48,732 bases of DNA, taken from contig DAHUZH010000010.1 in NCBI GenBank assembly GCA_027306695.1, positions 1 to 48,732 on the forward strand, read 5' to 3'. Position 1 is the first letter of the stretch. Every line of letters starts with the position of its first letter. Shown here piece by piece: positions 41,800 to 48,732 of this stretch. Below the pieces are notes generated by a model. The model worked only from the letters and a program-made list of their open reading frames with translations, was not told the DNA's origin and made no database searches. The DNA comes from Acidobacteriaceae bacterium (GTDB lineage: Bacteria; Acidobacteriota; Terriglobia; Terriglobales; Acidobacteriaceae). A program made the position numbers and the translations under genes.

Positions 41800-42489
41800 C
41801 TAACGACGGCTGGAGGAACGCATCCGGCTGTACAACAAGATCGCAATCATCGATTTACCGTCGATGATTTTGTTGTTCTCAATCCATTCGAGCGCCTGCG
41901 ATAGCGGAACCAGACGGCACTCAATGTACTCGTCTTCATCCGGCTGCGACTCGCCCGCGCTTAAACCTTCCGCCAGATAGATTTGCATCCATTCGCCGAG
42001 AAATCCGGGGCTGGCATAAAACCGCACCAGCTTGGTCCAGCGTTTCGCGCGATAGCCAGTCTCTTCCAGCAGCTCGCGCTTCGCGCCCGGCAGCGTAGAC
42101 TCCTCCGGTTCCTTGCGTCCGGCGGGGACCTCCCACATGTACTGCCCGGCTGCATGACGGTACTGCCGTTCCAGGACGATCAGCGGATCGTTGGGGTCCT
42201 GCGAAGCATCGATCGCCAAAATGACGACCGAGCCGGAGTGGCGGACTACGTCGCGCCGCGAATTTTCACCCTCCGGCTCCCGCACATAGTCCGTATAGAC
42301 ATCGAAGAGCGGCCCGCGATAGGCCAGCCTGGAAGAAATCAGAGCGACCTTCGCGCCGGGTTTTCCCTTTGTGGAGGGAGCTGCGGCAGGTTTTGCGGTC
42401 TTCTTGAGGGGCTTTGGCGATGCTGGCTTTGTAGATTTTTTTGTGGCCTGTCTTGCAGTACGCTTCGTGGTGCGTGTTCCAGATGTCAT
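41800..42489 (-). CDS. Nudix hydrolase, ADP-ribose pyrophosphatase-like, with basic N-terminal tail
   Basis: Hydrolase of 229 aa predicted to cleave a nucleoside diphosphate sugar such as ADP-ribose. The Nudix box is complete, running from G124 in AGRKEPEE through R138-E139 to E142-E143 and G145 in LLEETGY. The preceding strand region (VYTDYVREPEG, SVVILAI, VLERQYRHAAGQYMWEVPAG) is that of the ADPRase group. Residues 1-47 form a Lys/Ala/Pro/Thr-rich tail with repeated KPA, KK and TKR units like histone H1 or AlgP-type proteins. ATG 42489 follows AAGGA at 5-6 nt; the extension to 42573 is unsupported. It is divergent from the DUF2520 gene. Confidence 0.9.
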   Translation of the reverse strand: MTSGTRTTKRTARQATKKSTKPASPKPLKKTAKPAAAPSTKGKPGAKVALISSRLAYRGPLFDVYTDYVREPEGENSRRDVVRHSGSVVILAIDASQDPNDPLIVLERQYRHAAGQYMWEVPAGRKEPEESTLPGAKRELLEETGYRAKRWTKLVRFYASPGFLGEWMQIYLAEGLSAGESQPDEDEYIECRLVPLSQALEWIENNKIIDGKSMIAILLYSRMRSSSRR

Positions 42490-42605
42490 CTGTTTCCTTT
42501 CGGTCTCTTTGAACATACTATCGACTGCGGCTGTGGAGAGAAACCTCGCGACAGCGGATGCAAGGCGGTCCATTTCGGGACATAACCGAAGGCATGCGTG
42601 AGACG

Positions 42606-43643
42606 ATGAAGATCATGGCAGTACGTACGCCCAAAAGACACTCGCCACTATCCAATGCTCCGCATCCGGCCATGCCTTCAGGGGCAATGCTTCCCAGCAT
42701 CACACTGATTGGCCTCGGCAACTGGGGCACGGCACTGGCGCTTGCTTTACACGCGGCAGGCATTTCTGTACGGGAAGTGGTGGTACGGAACCGGCGCGCT
42801 TCCGACCGCAGGATGAGCGAAAAAATTGGCGCGCGGCTCACGACGCTACAACACTCTAGGCTCGACGCCGACATTCTGTGGATCTGCACGCCGGACACGC
42901 GGATCGCGGAAACTGCGCAGGATTTGGCGCATCGTGTGGCCCAGCTACGCCGGACAGCAGCCTCCGCCAGGACGCCACGGCTTCAGCAAAAGCCCGCGCG
43001 CCCCATTGTGCTGCATTCAAGCGGCGCTCTGCCCAGCGCGGAGCTTTCGGCGTTGCGGACAGTGGGGGCCAGCCTCGCATCCGTCCACCCATTGATGACC
43101 TTTCCGCGAAAAAATGTTGCGCACATTTCGCTCGCCGGAGTTCCCTTTGCAGTCGAAGGCGACGCACGCGCCTGCCGGGAAGCGCGCAAACTGGTGTGCG
43201 CCCTCGGCGGAGAAGCATTTGTTCTGCGCGCGGAAAATAAACCGCTGTATCACTCATTTGGCGCATTCGCCTCGCCGCTCATCCTCGCGCTGCTGACTGC
43301 GGCCACGGAAGCAGGCGTCGCTGCTGGGCTTTCTCCGAAAGATGCGCGCCGTCGGATGCGGCCCATCGCAGAGAGCACGATTCGCAACTTCTTTGCCGAT
43401 GGCCCGGATAAGAGTTTCAGCGGCCCCATTGCGCGCGGAGACGCCGCAACCATTGCGCGACACCTGGACGCGCTGCGACCCCACCCCAAACTGGCAAACA
43501 TCTATCGGGAGTTGAGCCGGTTTGCATTGACCTCGCTCCCCGCGCGCAACCGCATGCAAATGGAGCGGCTGCTGGACCCGTCGCGCGATGGCCGCAAGAA
43601 GAAGTCAGCATCGCCGGGGCGCTTGCCTGCATCCACTGCATGA
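42606..43643 (+). CDS. Rossmann-fold DUF2520-type protein
   Basis: About 345 aa. An N-terminal NAD(P)-binding fold (SITLIGLGNWGTALALALHAAG, VVVRNRRASDRR, ADILWICTPDTRIAETAQDL) continues with VLHSSGALPSAELSALRTVGASLASVHPLMTF. A C-terminal helical DUF2520 domain (HSFGAFASPLILALLTAATEAGVAAGLSPKDARRRMRPI, SFSGPIARGDAATIARHLDAL) follows. These proteins resemble pyrroline-5-carboxylate or hydroxy-acid reductases but have no established reaction. The start is uncertain among ATG 42594, 42606, 42615 and 42672; ribosome-site support is weak for all. It precedes bshC, whose start is 121 bp after its stop. Confidence 0.82.
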   Translation: MKIMAVRTPKRHSPLSNAPHPAMPSGAMLPSITLIGLGNWGTALALALHAAGISVREVVVRNRRASDRRMSEKIGARLTTLQHSRLDADILWICTPDTRIAETAQDLAHRVAQLRRTAASARTPRLQQKPARPIVLHSSGALPSAELSALRTVGASLASVHPLMTFPRKNVAHISLAGVPFAVEGDARACREARKLVCALGGEAFVLRAENKPLYHSFGAFASPLILALLTAATEAGVAAGLSPKDARRRMRPIAESTIRNFFADGPDKSFSGPIARGDAATIARHLDALRPHPKLANIYRELSRFALTSLPARNRMQMERLLDPSRDGRKKKSASPGRLPASTA

Positions 43644-43764
43644 GACACTTACGATTGCGGGCGGTGGGTTGCAGGTGCATGGACTTCAGCAGCAGCACGC
43701 GCGGCCACGGTTTGCAACGTCCCACGGTTTGCACCATCTTAAGGACACAAGGAGTTTTTCGGCA

Positions 43765-45372
43765 TTGAACGCAGACTGCTATCCAGTCACAGTCGTGCCC
43801 CACGTCAGCGCGCTGTTTCGCGACTATGTCTCCGGCAGCGACGAAAAACTGCGTCCGTTCTACTCGCCATTCCATGCTGACCGGCAGTGGATGCAGCACC
43901 CGGCGAACATCGACGCCAAGCTGCGCGGATCCATCGTTCCACTATTGCGCATACAGAATCGCGGCTTTGGCGCTGGGCCGGCGACTGAAGCCAATCTGGA
44001 CCGCCTGGCTGAGGGAGCGGCTGCGGTCGTCACCGGGCAACAGGTCACGCTGTTCGGCGGCCCATTGCTGACCCTGTTGAAGGCGGCGACCGCCATTCGT
44101 CTGGCTGCGGACGCCAGCCGCGCGGGCCAGCCGCATGTGCCCATCTTCTGGCTGGCAAGTGAAGACCATGACTTCGACGAAGTGAATCAGGCGACATTTC
44201 CTGTAGGTAATAAACTGGAAACTTTGCGTCTTCCTCACAATCCAGGACCGGGGCGTCCGGTCGGGAACCTTTCGCTGGGAGACGCAATCCAGCCCGTGAT
44301 GGAAGATCTGCGCCGATGTCTGGGCGAAAACTCCGTCACCGAACTACTGGCCTCCGTTTACACTCCCACCGCAACCTTCGCCTCCTCGTTTGCCGCCTTC
44401 CTCGCACGCATTTTCAGCGAACATGGCCTGATCGTCATTGATGCTTCCACGCGGCCCTTTCACGCGCTGACGCATTCCACTCTGCGCGCCGCGATCGAGC
44501 AGGCCGACGAGTTGCACGCAGCCCTGCTGGAACGATCTAAAGCCCTCGAACTCGCTGGCTACCATGCGCAGGTGATGGTGGCGGACTCGTCGAGTCTGCT
44601 TTTTCTCCTCGATGAAAACACTGGAGTGCGAAGCGCGCTGAAAAAAACCGCCTCGGCAGACGCCTGGTCCGCGGCCAGCCAGCGATACACCACCGCCGAA
44701 CTGCTCGACATATTGGATCAAACTCCAGAGCGCATCAGTCCCAACGCCCTGCTGCGCCCGGTGATGCAGGACGCGCTGCTGCCGACCTCCGCCTACGTCG
44801 GCGGCCCAGCGGAGATTGCCTATTTCGCGCAATCGCAGGTCGTTTATCAGCGCATCCTGGAACGCACGACGCCGATCGTGCCGCGCCTTTCGGCCACGCT
44901 GATCGATCCCCGGCTGGCGCGGATGCTCCAGCGATATCAACTCAGTTTGCCGGATGTTTTTATCACGCCGGACGCGCTGGCGCAGCGGCTTGGCGCGCGT
45001 TCGATACCCGTCGAGGGAAAACGAAAACTGGCCGCCGTAGGCAATGCGTTGGACCGCGAATTGAAGGCGCTGACGGAGTGGATGCAAGGTCAGGATGCCG
45101 GATTGGGCCATGCCGCCGAGGTCGCCGCATCGAAAATGCTGTATCAAATGAACAGGCTGCGTCGGCTGTCCGCCAGCTTTGCGCTCCAGAAGGAGCAGAG
45201 CCTGCGCCACCATGCGGAGCAGCTATGCCAGGAACTGTTCCCTGCAGGCAATTTGCAGGAGCGTGTACTGGCATGTGCGTGGTTTCTGGCGCGAAGTGGA
45301 CCCTCGCTCATCGACATACTGGTCGAGCATTCTACGGCGGAACACTGCGGACATTGCGCTTTGAATCTGTGA
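43765..45372 (+). CDS. bshC: Putative cysteine ligase BshC (bacillithiol synthesis)
   Basis: Last enzyme of bacillithiol synthesis, proposed to join cysteine to glucosaminyl-malate. The 535-aa length is normal for the family. Visible marks are the N-terminal VSALFRDYVSGSDEKLRPFYS, AVVTGQQVTLFGGPLLTLLKAATAIRLA (nucleotide-binding-like region), VPIFWLASEDHDFDEVNQATF, LRPVMQDALLPTSAYVGGPAEIAYFAQ and the C-terminal coiled coil (DRELKALTEWMQ). The start is TTG 43765, after AAGGAG with a 10-nt spacer; the upstream open frame overlaps the DUF2520 gene. bshA and bshB are not in the window. Confidence 0.92.
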   Translation: MNADCYPVTVVPHVSALFRDYVSGSDEKLRPFYSPFHADRQWMQHPANIDAKLRGSIVPLLRIQNRGFGAGPATEANLDRLAEGAAAVVTGQQVTLFGGPLLTLLKAATAIRLAADASRAGQPHVPIFWLASEDHDFDEVNQATFPVGNKLETLRLPHNPGPGRPVGNLSLGDAIQPVMEDLRRCLGENSVTELLASVYTPTATFASSFAAFLARIFSEHGLIVIDASTRPFHALTHSTLRAAIEQADELHAALLERSKALELAGYHAQVMVADSSSLLFLLDENTGVRSALKKTASADAWSAASQRYTTAELLDILDQTPERISPNALLRPVMQDALLPTSAYVGGPAEIAYFAQSQVVYQRILERTTPIVPRLSATLIDPRLARMLQRYQLSLPDVFITPDALAQRLGARSIPVEGKRKLAAVGNALDRELKALTEWMQGQDAGLGHAAEVAASKMLYQMNRLRRLSASFALQKEQSLRHHAEQLCQELFPAGNLQERVLACAWFLARSGPSLIDILVEHSTAEHCGHCALNL

Positions 45373-45553
45373 AACGCAAGCCAATGTGACAATTCTCACG
45401 CTTCAATAAATGGTCTGGATCAGCGCGATGCTGGAACCATGGCCGGGCGCGAACGGATGAAGAAACGCTGAAACTGGCCCAGGTATGGGGATATGTCCTA
45501 AAATCGGCTAGTCGAGAACGATGCAAGAAAATGATGTAGAAGGGCGATCCTCA

Positions 45554-45865
45554 ATGACCGGAAAAAATTCAACCATCTTTGAAATTACATGCCCGGACTG
45601 CGGCGCAGCAATGAAGGTGGATGCAGCGACGCATGCAGTAATCGCCCACACGCCGGCGCCACGCAAAAAGACTTTTGAAGACTTTGAAGCCGCCACGCGC
45701 GCGCTGAAAGACCAGGAGGAGCGGAAACAAATGCTCTTCCGCCAATCCGTCGAGGCTGAAAAAAATAAAGACGACGTGCTAAACAAGAAATTCGCCGAAG
45801 CAGTCCGCCGGGCGAAAGAGACACCCGGCGAAGCGCGTCCCATCCGCGACTTCGATTTGGACTGA
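45554..45865 (+). CDS. Small zinc-ribbon-like protein, unknown
   Basis: A 103-aa protein with a single CPDCG knuckle near residue 12-16 (IFEITCPDCGAAMKVDAATHAVIAH). The histidines of THAVIAH may complete a metal site. A charged helical tail follows (KTFEDFEAATRALKDQEERKQML, KNKDDVLNKKFAEAVRRAKE). AAGGG lies 10 nt before ATG 45554; ATG 45521 would add 11 residues without a better ribosome site. This layout recurs among unannotated acidobacterial and deltaproteobacterial proteins, from memory. It could bind nucleic acid or protein; no function is known to me. It stands alone between bshC and the convergent gmd. Confidence 0.75.
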   Translation: MTGKNSTIFEITCPDCGAAMKVDAATHAVIAHTPAPRKKTFEDFEAATRALKDQEERKQMLFRQSVEAEKNKDDVLNKKFAEAVRRAKETPGEARPIRDFDLD

Positions 45866-45955
45866 AGACAATCCTATAATTCCCGTCCTTTTTTTGCTTG
45901 CAGTTAATCCAGATAGGTTTTGCGTTAAGCACTCATACCGCTAGCAGATTATCCT

Positions 45956-47041
45956 CTACTCGCTGCGCTCGTAAAAGCGATAGCCATGTTTGCGCACCAG
46001 GCGATCGCGTTTAGCGTCTTCCAGGTCTGCCTGCACCATTTCGCGGACCAATGCATCGAAACCAATCCGTGGCTTCCATCCCAGCTTGTCATGCGCACGG
46101 GTGGCATCGCCAAGCAAGGTCTCGACCTCTGCCGGGCGAAAGTAATGCGGGTCTACGGCCACAACGACGCGGCCTTGTTCATCCACCGCCTGTTCCTCGG
46201 CGCCGCTTCCTCTCCAGTTAAGCTGCAAGCCTAGTTCGGCTGCGGCTATCGAGACAAATTCCCGAACGCTATGCTGTTCACCGGTCGCGATGACGAAGTC
46301 TTCCGGCTTTTCCTGTTGCAGCATCAGCCACTGCATTTCAATGTAATCGCGCGCATGGCCCCAGTCGCGCAGCGCATTCAGGTTGCCGAGATATAAGCAG
46401 TCCTGCAGACCTACTTGGATGCGCGCCAGCGCCCGCGTGATCTTGCGCGTTACAAATGTCTCGCCGCGGTTGGGAGACTCGTGGTTGAACAAAATTCCAT
46501 TGCACGCATACATTCCATAGGATTCGCGATAGTTGACCGTGATCCAGTAGGCATACAGCTTTGCAACCGCGTAAGGAGAGCGTGGATAGAACGGCGTTTT
46601 TTCGGTCTGCGGGACCTGCTGCACCAGCCCATATAGCTCCGATGTGGATGCCTGATAGAAGCGCGTCTTCTTTTCCAGCCCTAAAATACGGATGGCTTCA
46701 AGAAGGCGCAATGTTCCAATCCCATCGACATCTGCCGTGTACTCCGGCTGTTCAAAGGAAACGGCGACATGGCTTTGCGCGCCCAGGTTGTAGATTTCAT
46801 CGGGCTGCACCTTCTGCACAACGTGGATCAGGCTACAGGAGTCCGTCAGGTCGCCGTAGTGCAGAATAAAATTTCGCTGGGAGACATGCGGATCTTCATA
46901 CAGATGATCGATGCGGTCCGTATTGAACAACGACGTGCGCCGCTTGATGCCGTGGACCTCGTATCCCTTTTGCAGCAAGAACTCTGCGAGGTATGCTCCA
47001 TCCTGCCCGGTAACGCCTGTAATAAGTGCTTTCTTCTTCAA
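45956..47041 (-). CDS. gmd: GDP-mannose 4,6-dehydratase
   Basis: Converts GDP-D-mannose to GDP-4-keto-6-deoxymannose, precursor of GDP-fucose, GDP-rhamnose and perosamine. The 361-aa SDR enzyme has [19 protein letters not shown] at the N-terminus, the [23 protein letters not shown] family block, [35 protein letters not shown], the YxxxK pair in [12 protein letters not shown] and [20 protein letters not shown]. The start is TTG 47041, which shares TTGA with the rfbD stop and has AGGTGA just upstream in the end of rfbD, a clear case of coupling. No GDP-fucose synthase follows; the next 90 bp on this strand hold no gene. Confidence 0.95.
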   Translation of the reverse strand: MKKKALITGVTGQDGAYLAEFLLQKGYEVHGIKRRTSLFNTDRIDHLYEDPHVSQRNFILHYGDLTDSCSLIHVVQKVQPDEIYNLGAQSHVAVSFEQPEYTADVDGIGTLRLLEAIRILGLEKKTRFYQASTSELYGLVQQVPQTEKTPFYPRSPYAVAKLYAYWITVNYRESYGMYACNGILFNHESPNRGETFVTRKITRALARIQVGLQDCLYLGNLNALRDWGHARDYIEMQWLMLQQEKPEDFVIATGEQHSVREFVSIAAAELGLQLNWRGSGAEEQAVDEQGRVVVAVDPHYFRPAEVETLLGDATRAHDKLGWKPRIGFDALVREMVQADLEDAKRDRLVRKHGYRFYERSE

Positions 47042-48015
47042 TTTCTCACCTGAATGGTTTTTCCCATCTTATCGCCTGGTTGCTGGCTGGCAGCTTCCAG
47101 TTGCGGCGGACATATATCGAGCTGACGCACCACATCTGCAAGAGACAGTTTCCAGTCCGGCAGGCGGAGGTCGAAGACGCGCGCCAGTTTCTCACAGTCA
47201 AGCTGCGAATTTCTGGGCCGGGCTGCGGGCGTTGGATACTCTGCGGCGGGAATCGGGACAAGCCGGGCGAAATTAACCTGTTCATCGACGCGCGATTCCG
47301 CACGCATGCGAATGGCCTCCGCAGCGAAGCCGTGCCAACTCGTTTTGCCGCTTGCCGTCAGATGATAGATGCCGGAGTTCGACCCATTCGGCAGCCACTG
47401 CTTTGCAATCGAGGCCGTTGCCTCTGCAATGTCTCGCGACCATGTCGGCGCGCCAATCTGGTCGGCGACGATACGCAGCTCCTGCTTCTCGGCGGCGAGC
47501 TTCAAAATCGTCCGCAAAAAATTTTTGCCGCGCGCGCCGTACACCCAACTCGTCCGCAGCACGAGATACGGAATGCCTGACTGCGCCAGCGCCTGCTCGC
47601 CAGCCAGCTTGGTCTGGCCATAGACGCTCAGCGGATTGGTCGCGTCCTCTTCGACATACGGAGCGGCCTTTGTTCCATCGAATACATAATCGGTCGAGTA
47701 ATGGATGATTGCCGCGCTGACGGCCTTTGCTTCCACAGCCAATGTTGCGACCGCGTCCGCATTGATGCGTCGCGCCAATTCCGGCTCGCTCTCGGCTTTA
47801 TCGACAGCAGTATAGGCGGCTGCATTCACGATGAGGTGAGGCCGCACGGAACGCACCACCGTGCGAATCGACGCATCGGAGGTTAGATCGAGTTCCGCGC
47901 GGCTGGTGGCCGTCACCTCGCCGAGCGATGTCAGCGAGTACGCCAGTTCGCCACCTACCTGGCCATCGCGGCCCGCGACCAGAATACGCAAGCGCTCCGG
48001 CGACGTTGCCGTCAT
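47038..48015 (-). CDS. rfbD: dTDP-4-dehydrorhamnose reductase
   Basis: Last step of dTDP-L-rhamnose synthesis. The 325-aa protein has the N-terminal [50 protein letters not shown], the YxxxK pair in [32 protein letters not shown] and a C-terminal [23 protein letters not shown]. It starts ATG 48015, overlapping the rfbA stop by 4 bp (ATGA), and ends overlapping gmd by 4 bp, so all three genes are coupled. The C-terminal extension (residues ~305-325) is slightly longer than the family norm. rfbB and rfbC are not visible and may lie upstream of rfbA. Confidence 0.94.
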   Translation of the reverse strand: MTATSPERLRILVAGRDGQVGGELAYSLTSLGEVTATSRAELDLTSDASIRTVVRSVRPHLIVNAAAYTAVDKAESEPELARRINADAVATLAVEAKAVSAAIIHYSTDYVFDGTKAAPYVEEDATNPLSVYGQTKLAGEQALAQSGIPYLVLRTSWVYGARGKNFLRTILKLAAEKQELRIVADQIGAPTWSRDIAEATASIAKQWLPNGSNSGIYHLTASGKTSWHGFAAEAIRMRAESRVDEQVNFARLVPIPAAEYPTPAARPRNSQLDCEKLARVFDLRLPDWKLSLADVVRQLDICPPQLEAASQQPGDKMGKTIQVRN

Positions 48016-48732
48016 ATCTCCGCCTCGCGCAGGACTTGTAAAAGATAGCTGCCATACCCGCTCTTACCCAACCTGGCCGCAAGCTGCTCCATCTGCATCG
48101 CGTCGATATAGCCCAAGTGATACGCGATTTCCTCGGGACAGGCGACCTTCAAACCCTGGCGCTTCTCGATGGTCTGGATGAATACGGCCGCTTCAATCAA
48201 GGAGTCCTGCGTGCCGGTATCAAGCCACGCAAACCCGCGACCCATCAGCTCCACATGCAATTCACCGCGCTCCAGATACCAGCGATTTACATCTGTGATC
48301 TCCAGTTCTCCGCGCGGAGAAGGCTGGAGAGATTTCGCAATCTCCACCACTTGCTTGTCGTAAAAATAAATTCCCGTCACGGCAAAGCGGGACTTCGGAT
48401 GTTTCGGTTTCTCCTCGATCGACAGCGCGCGCCGATTGGCGTCGAATTCGACGACCCCATATCGCTCCGGGTCCTGCACCGGATAGGCAAACACAGTCGC
48501 GCCCAGTTCGCGCGCAACGGCACGCTGGAACATGTGCGGAAGATCGTGCCCGTAAAAAATGTTGTCGCCGAGCACGAGCGCCGACGGCCCGTCCGCGATA
48601 AATTTCTCGCCAATTAGAAAAGCCTGCGCCAGTCCGCCCGGTTCCGGCTGCACCGCGTATTGCAAGGAGAGTCCCCACTGCTCGCCCGTGCCCAGCAGCG
48701 CTTGAAATCTTGGCGTGTCGGTGGGCGTCGAA
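48012..48732 (-). CDS. rfbA: Glucose-1-phosphate thymidylyltransferase, N-terminus beyond window
   Basis: First enzyme of dTDP-L-rhamnose synthesis: joins glucose 1-phosphate and dTTP. 240 residues are visible, starting in [20 protein letters not shown]; about 50 N-terminal residues with the GGxGTRL signature are missing. Family marks include [102 protein letters not shown] and the C-terminal [19 protein letters not shown]. The internal TTG at 48665 is not the start, since conserved coding continues to the window edge. The stop overlaps rfbD by 4 bp. Confidence 0.95.
   Translation of the reverse strand, partial: STPTDTPRFQALLGTGEQWGLSLQYAVQPEPGGLAQAFLIGEKFIADGPSALVLGDNIFYGHDLPHMFQRAVARELGATVFAYPVQDPERYGVVEFDANRRALSIEEKPKHPKSRFAVTGIYFYDKQVVEIAKSLQPSPRGELEITDVNRWYLERGELHVELMGRGFAWLDTGTQDSLIEAAVFIQTIEKRQGLKVACPEEIAYHLGYIDAMQMEQLAARLGKSGYGSYLLQVLREAEI

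Noticed and set aside
1..48732. CRISPR array, prophage, integron, toxin-antitoxin or restriction system
   Set aside because: No regularly spaced direct repeats, integrase, phage structural gene or defence-family motif was found on reading both strands.

Overview
The window reads as a chromosomal segment of an Acidobacteriota bacterium, probably of the Terriglobia/Acidobacteriaceae type. This is an inference from the moderately high G+C, the gene mix (S10 serine carboxypeptidase, short Gnd, GH15 and GH57 enzymes, BshC, YncE-type lipoprotein) and the TCATCCTGAGCG-type intergenic palindromic repeats; no rRNA or other lineage marker is present. About 46 genes are supported. No tRNA, rRNA, CRISPR array, prophage, transposase or plasmid function was seen.

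Region 1 (1-5258, + strand): 3' part of gpsA, an HD-GYP signalling protein, ftsY, then ribD and ribE of riboflavin synthesis. Region 2 (5301-17504, - strand) is the most coherent block. A GH15 glucoamylase-like enzyme is followed by transketolase, ribose-5-phosphate isomerase B, a HAD phosphatase, 6-phosphogluconate dehydrogenase, glucose-6-phosphate dehydrogenase, 6-phosphogluconolactonase and glucokinase, with a copC-copD pair at the end. These genes link alpha-glucan hydrolysis, glucose phosphorylation, the oxidative pentose phosphate branch and part of the non-oxidative branch. Several junctions are tight (9-10 bp gaps and one 4-bp ATGA overlap).

Region 3 (17505-29934): an exported S10 peptidase, a type II NADH dehydrogenase, a thioredoxin reductase-like enzyme, two yggS copies that flank a secreted protein of unknown function, a cysteine desulfurase next to the tRNA thiolase mnmA (sulfur donor and user), a secreted START-like protein, and a GH57 glucan branching enzyme. 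Region 4 (30114-41246): a BON-domain lipoprotein, a YtxH/DUF948-like envelope pair, proline dehydrogenase, a tiny secreted peptide, citrate synthase, glycine oxidase ThiO, two membrane-anchored unknown proteins, PolX and a beta-propeller lipoprotein. Region 5 (41458-48732): cold shock protein, a Nudix hydrolase with a histone-H1-like tail, a DUF2520-type Rossmann protein next to bacillithiol synthase BshC, a small zinc-ribbon protein, and a translationally coupled nucleotide-sugar operon rfbA-rfbD-gmd that runs off the window end.

Most of the window is ordinary housekeeping and metabolic content, and I see no convincing new multi-gene system. The points most worth a second look are the yggS duplication around an independently terminated secreted protein, a transporter fragment that ends inside a palindromic repeat, that repeat family itself, the basic tail on the Nudix enzyme, and the compact glucan-to-pentose-phosphate cluster.
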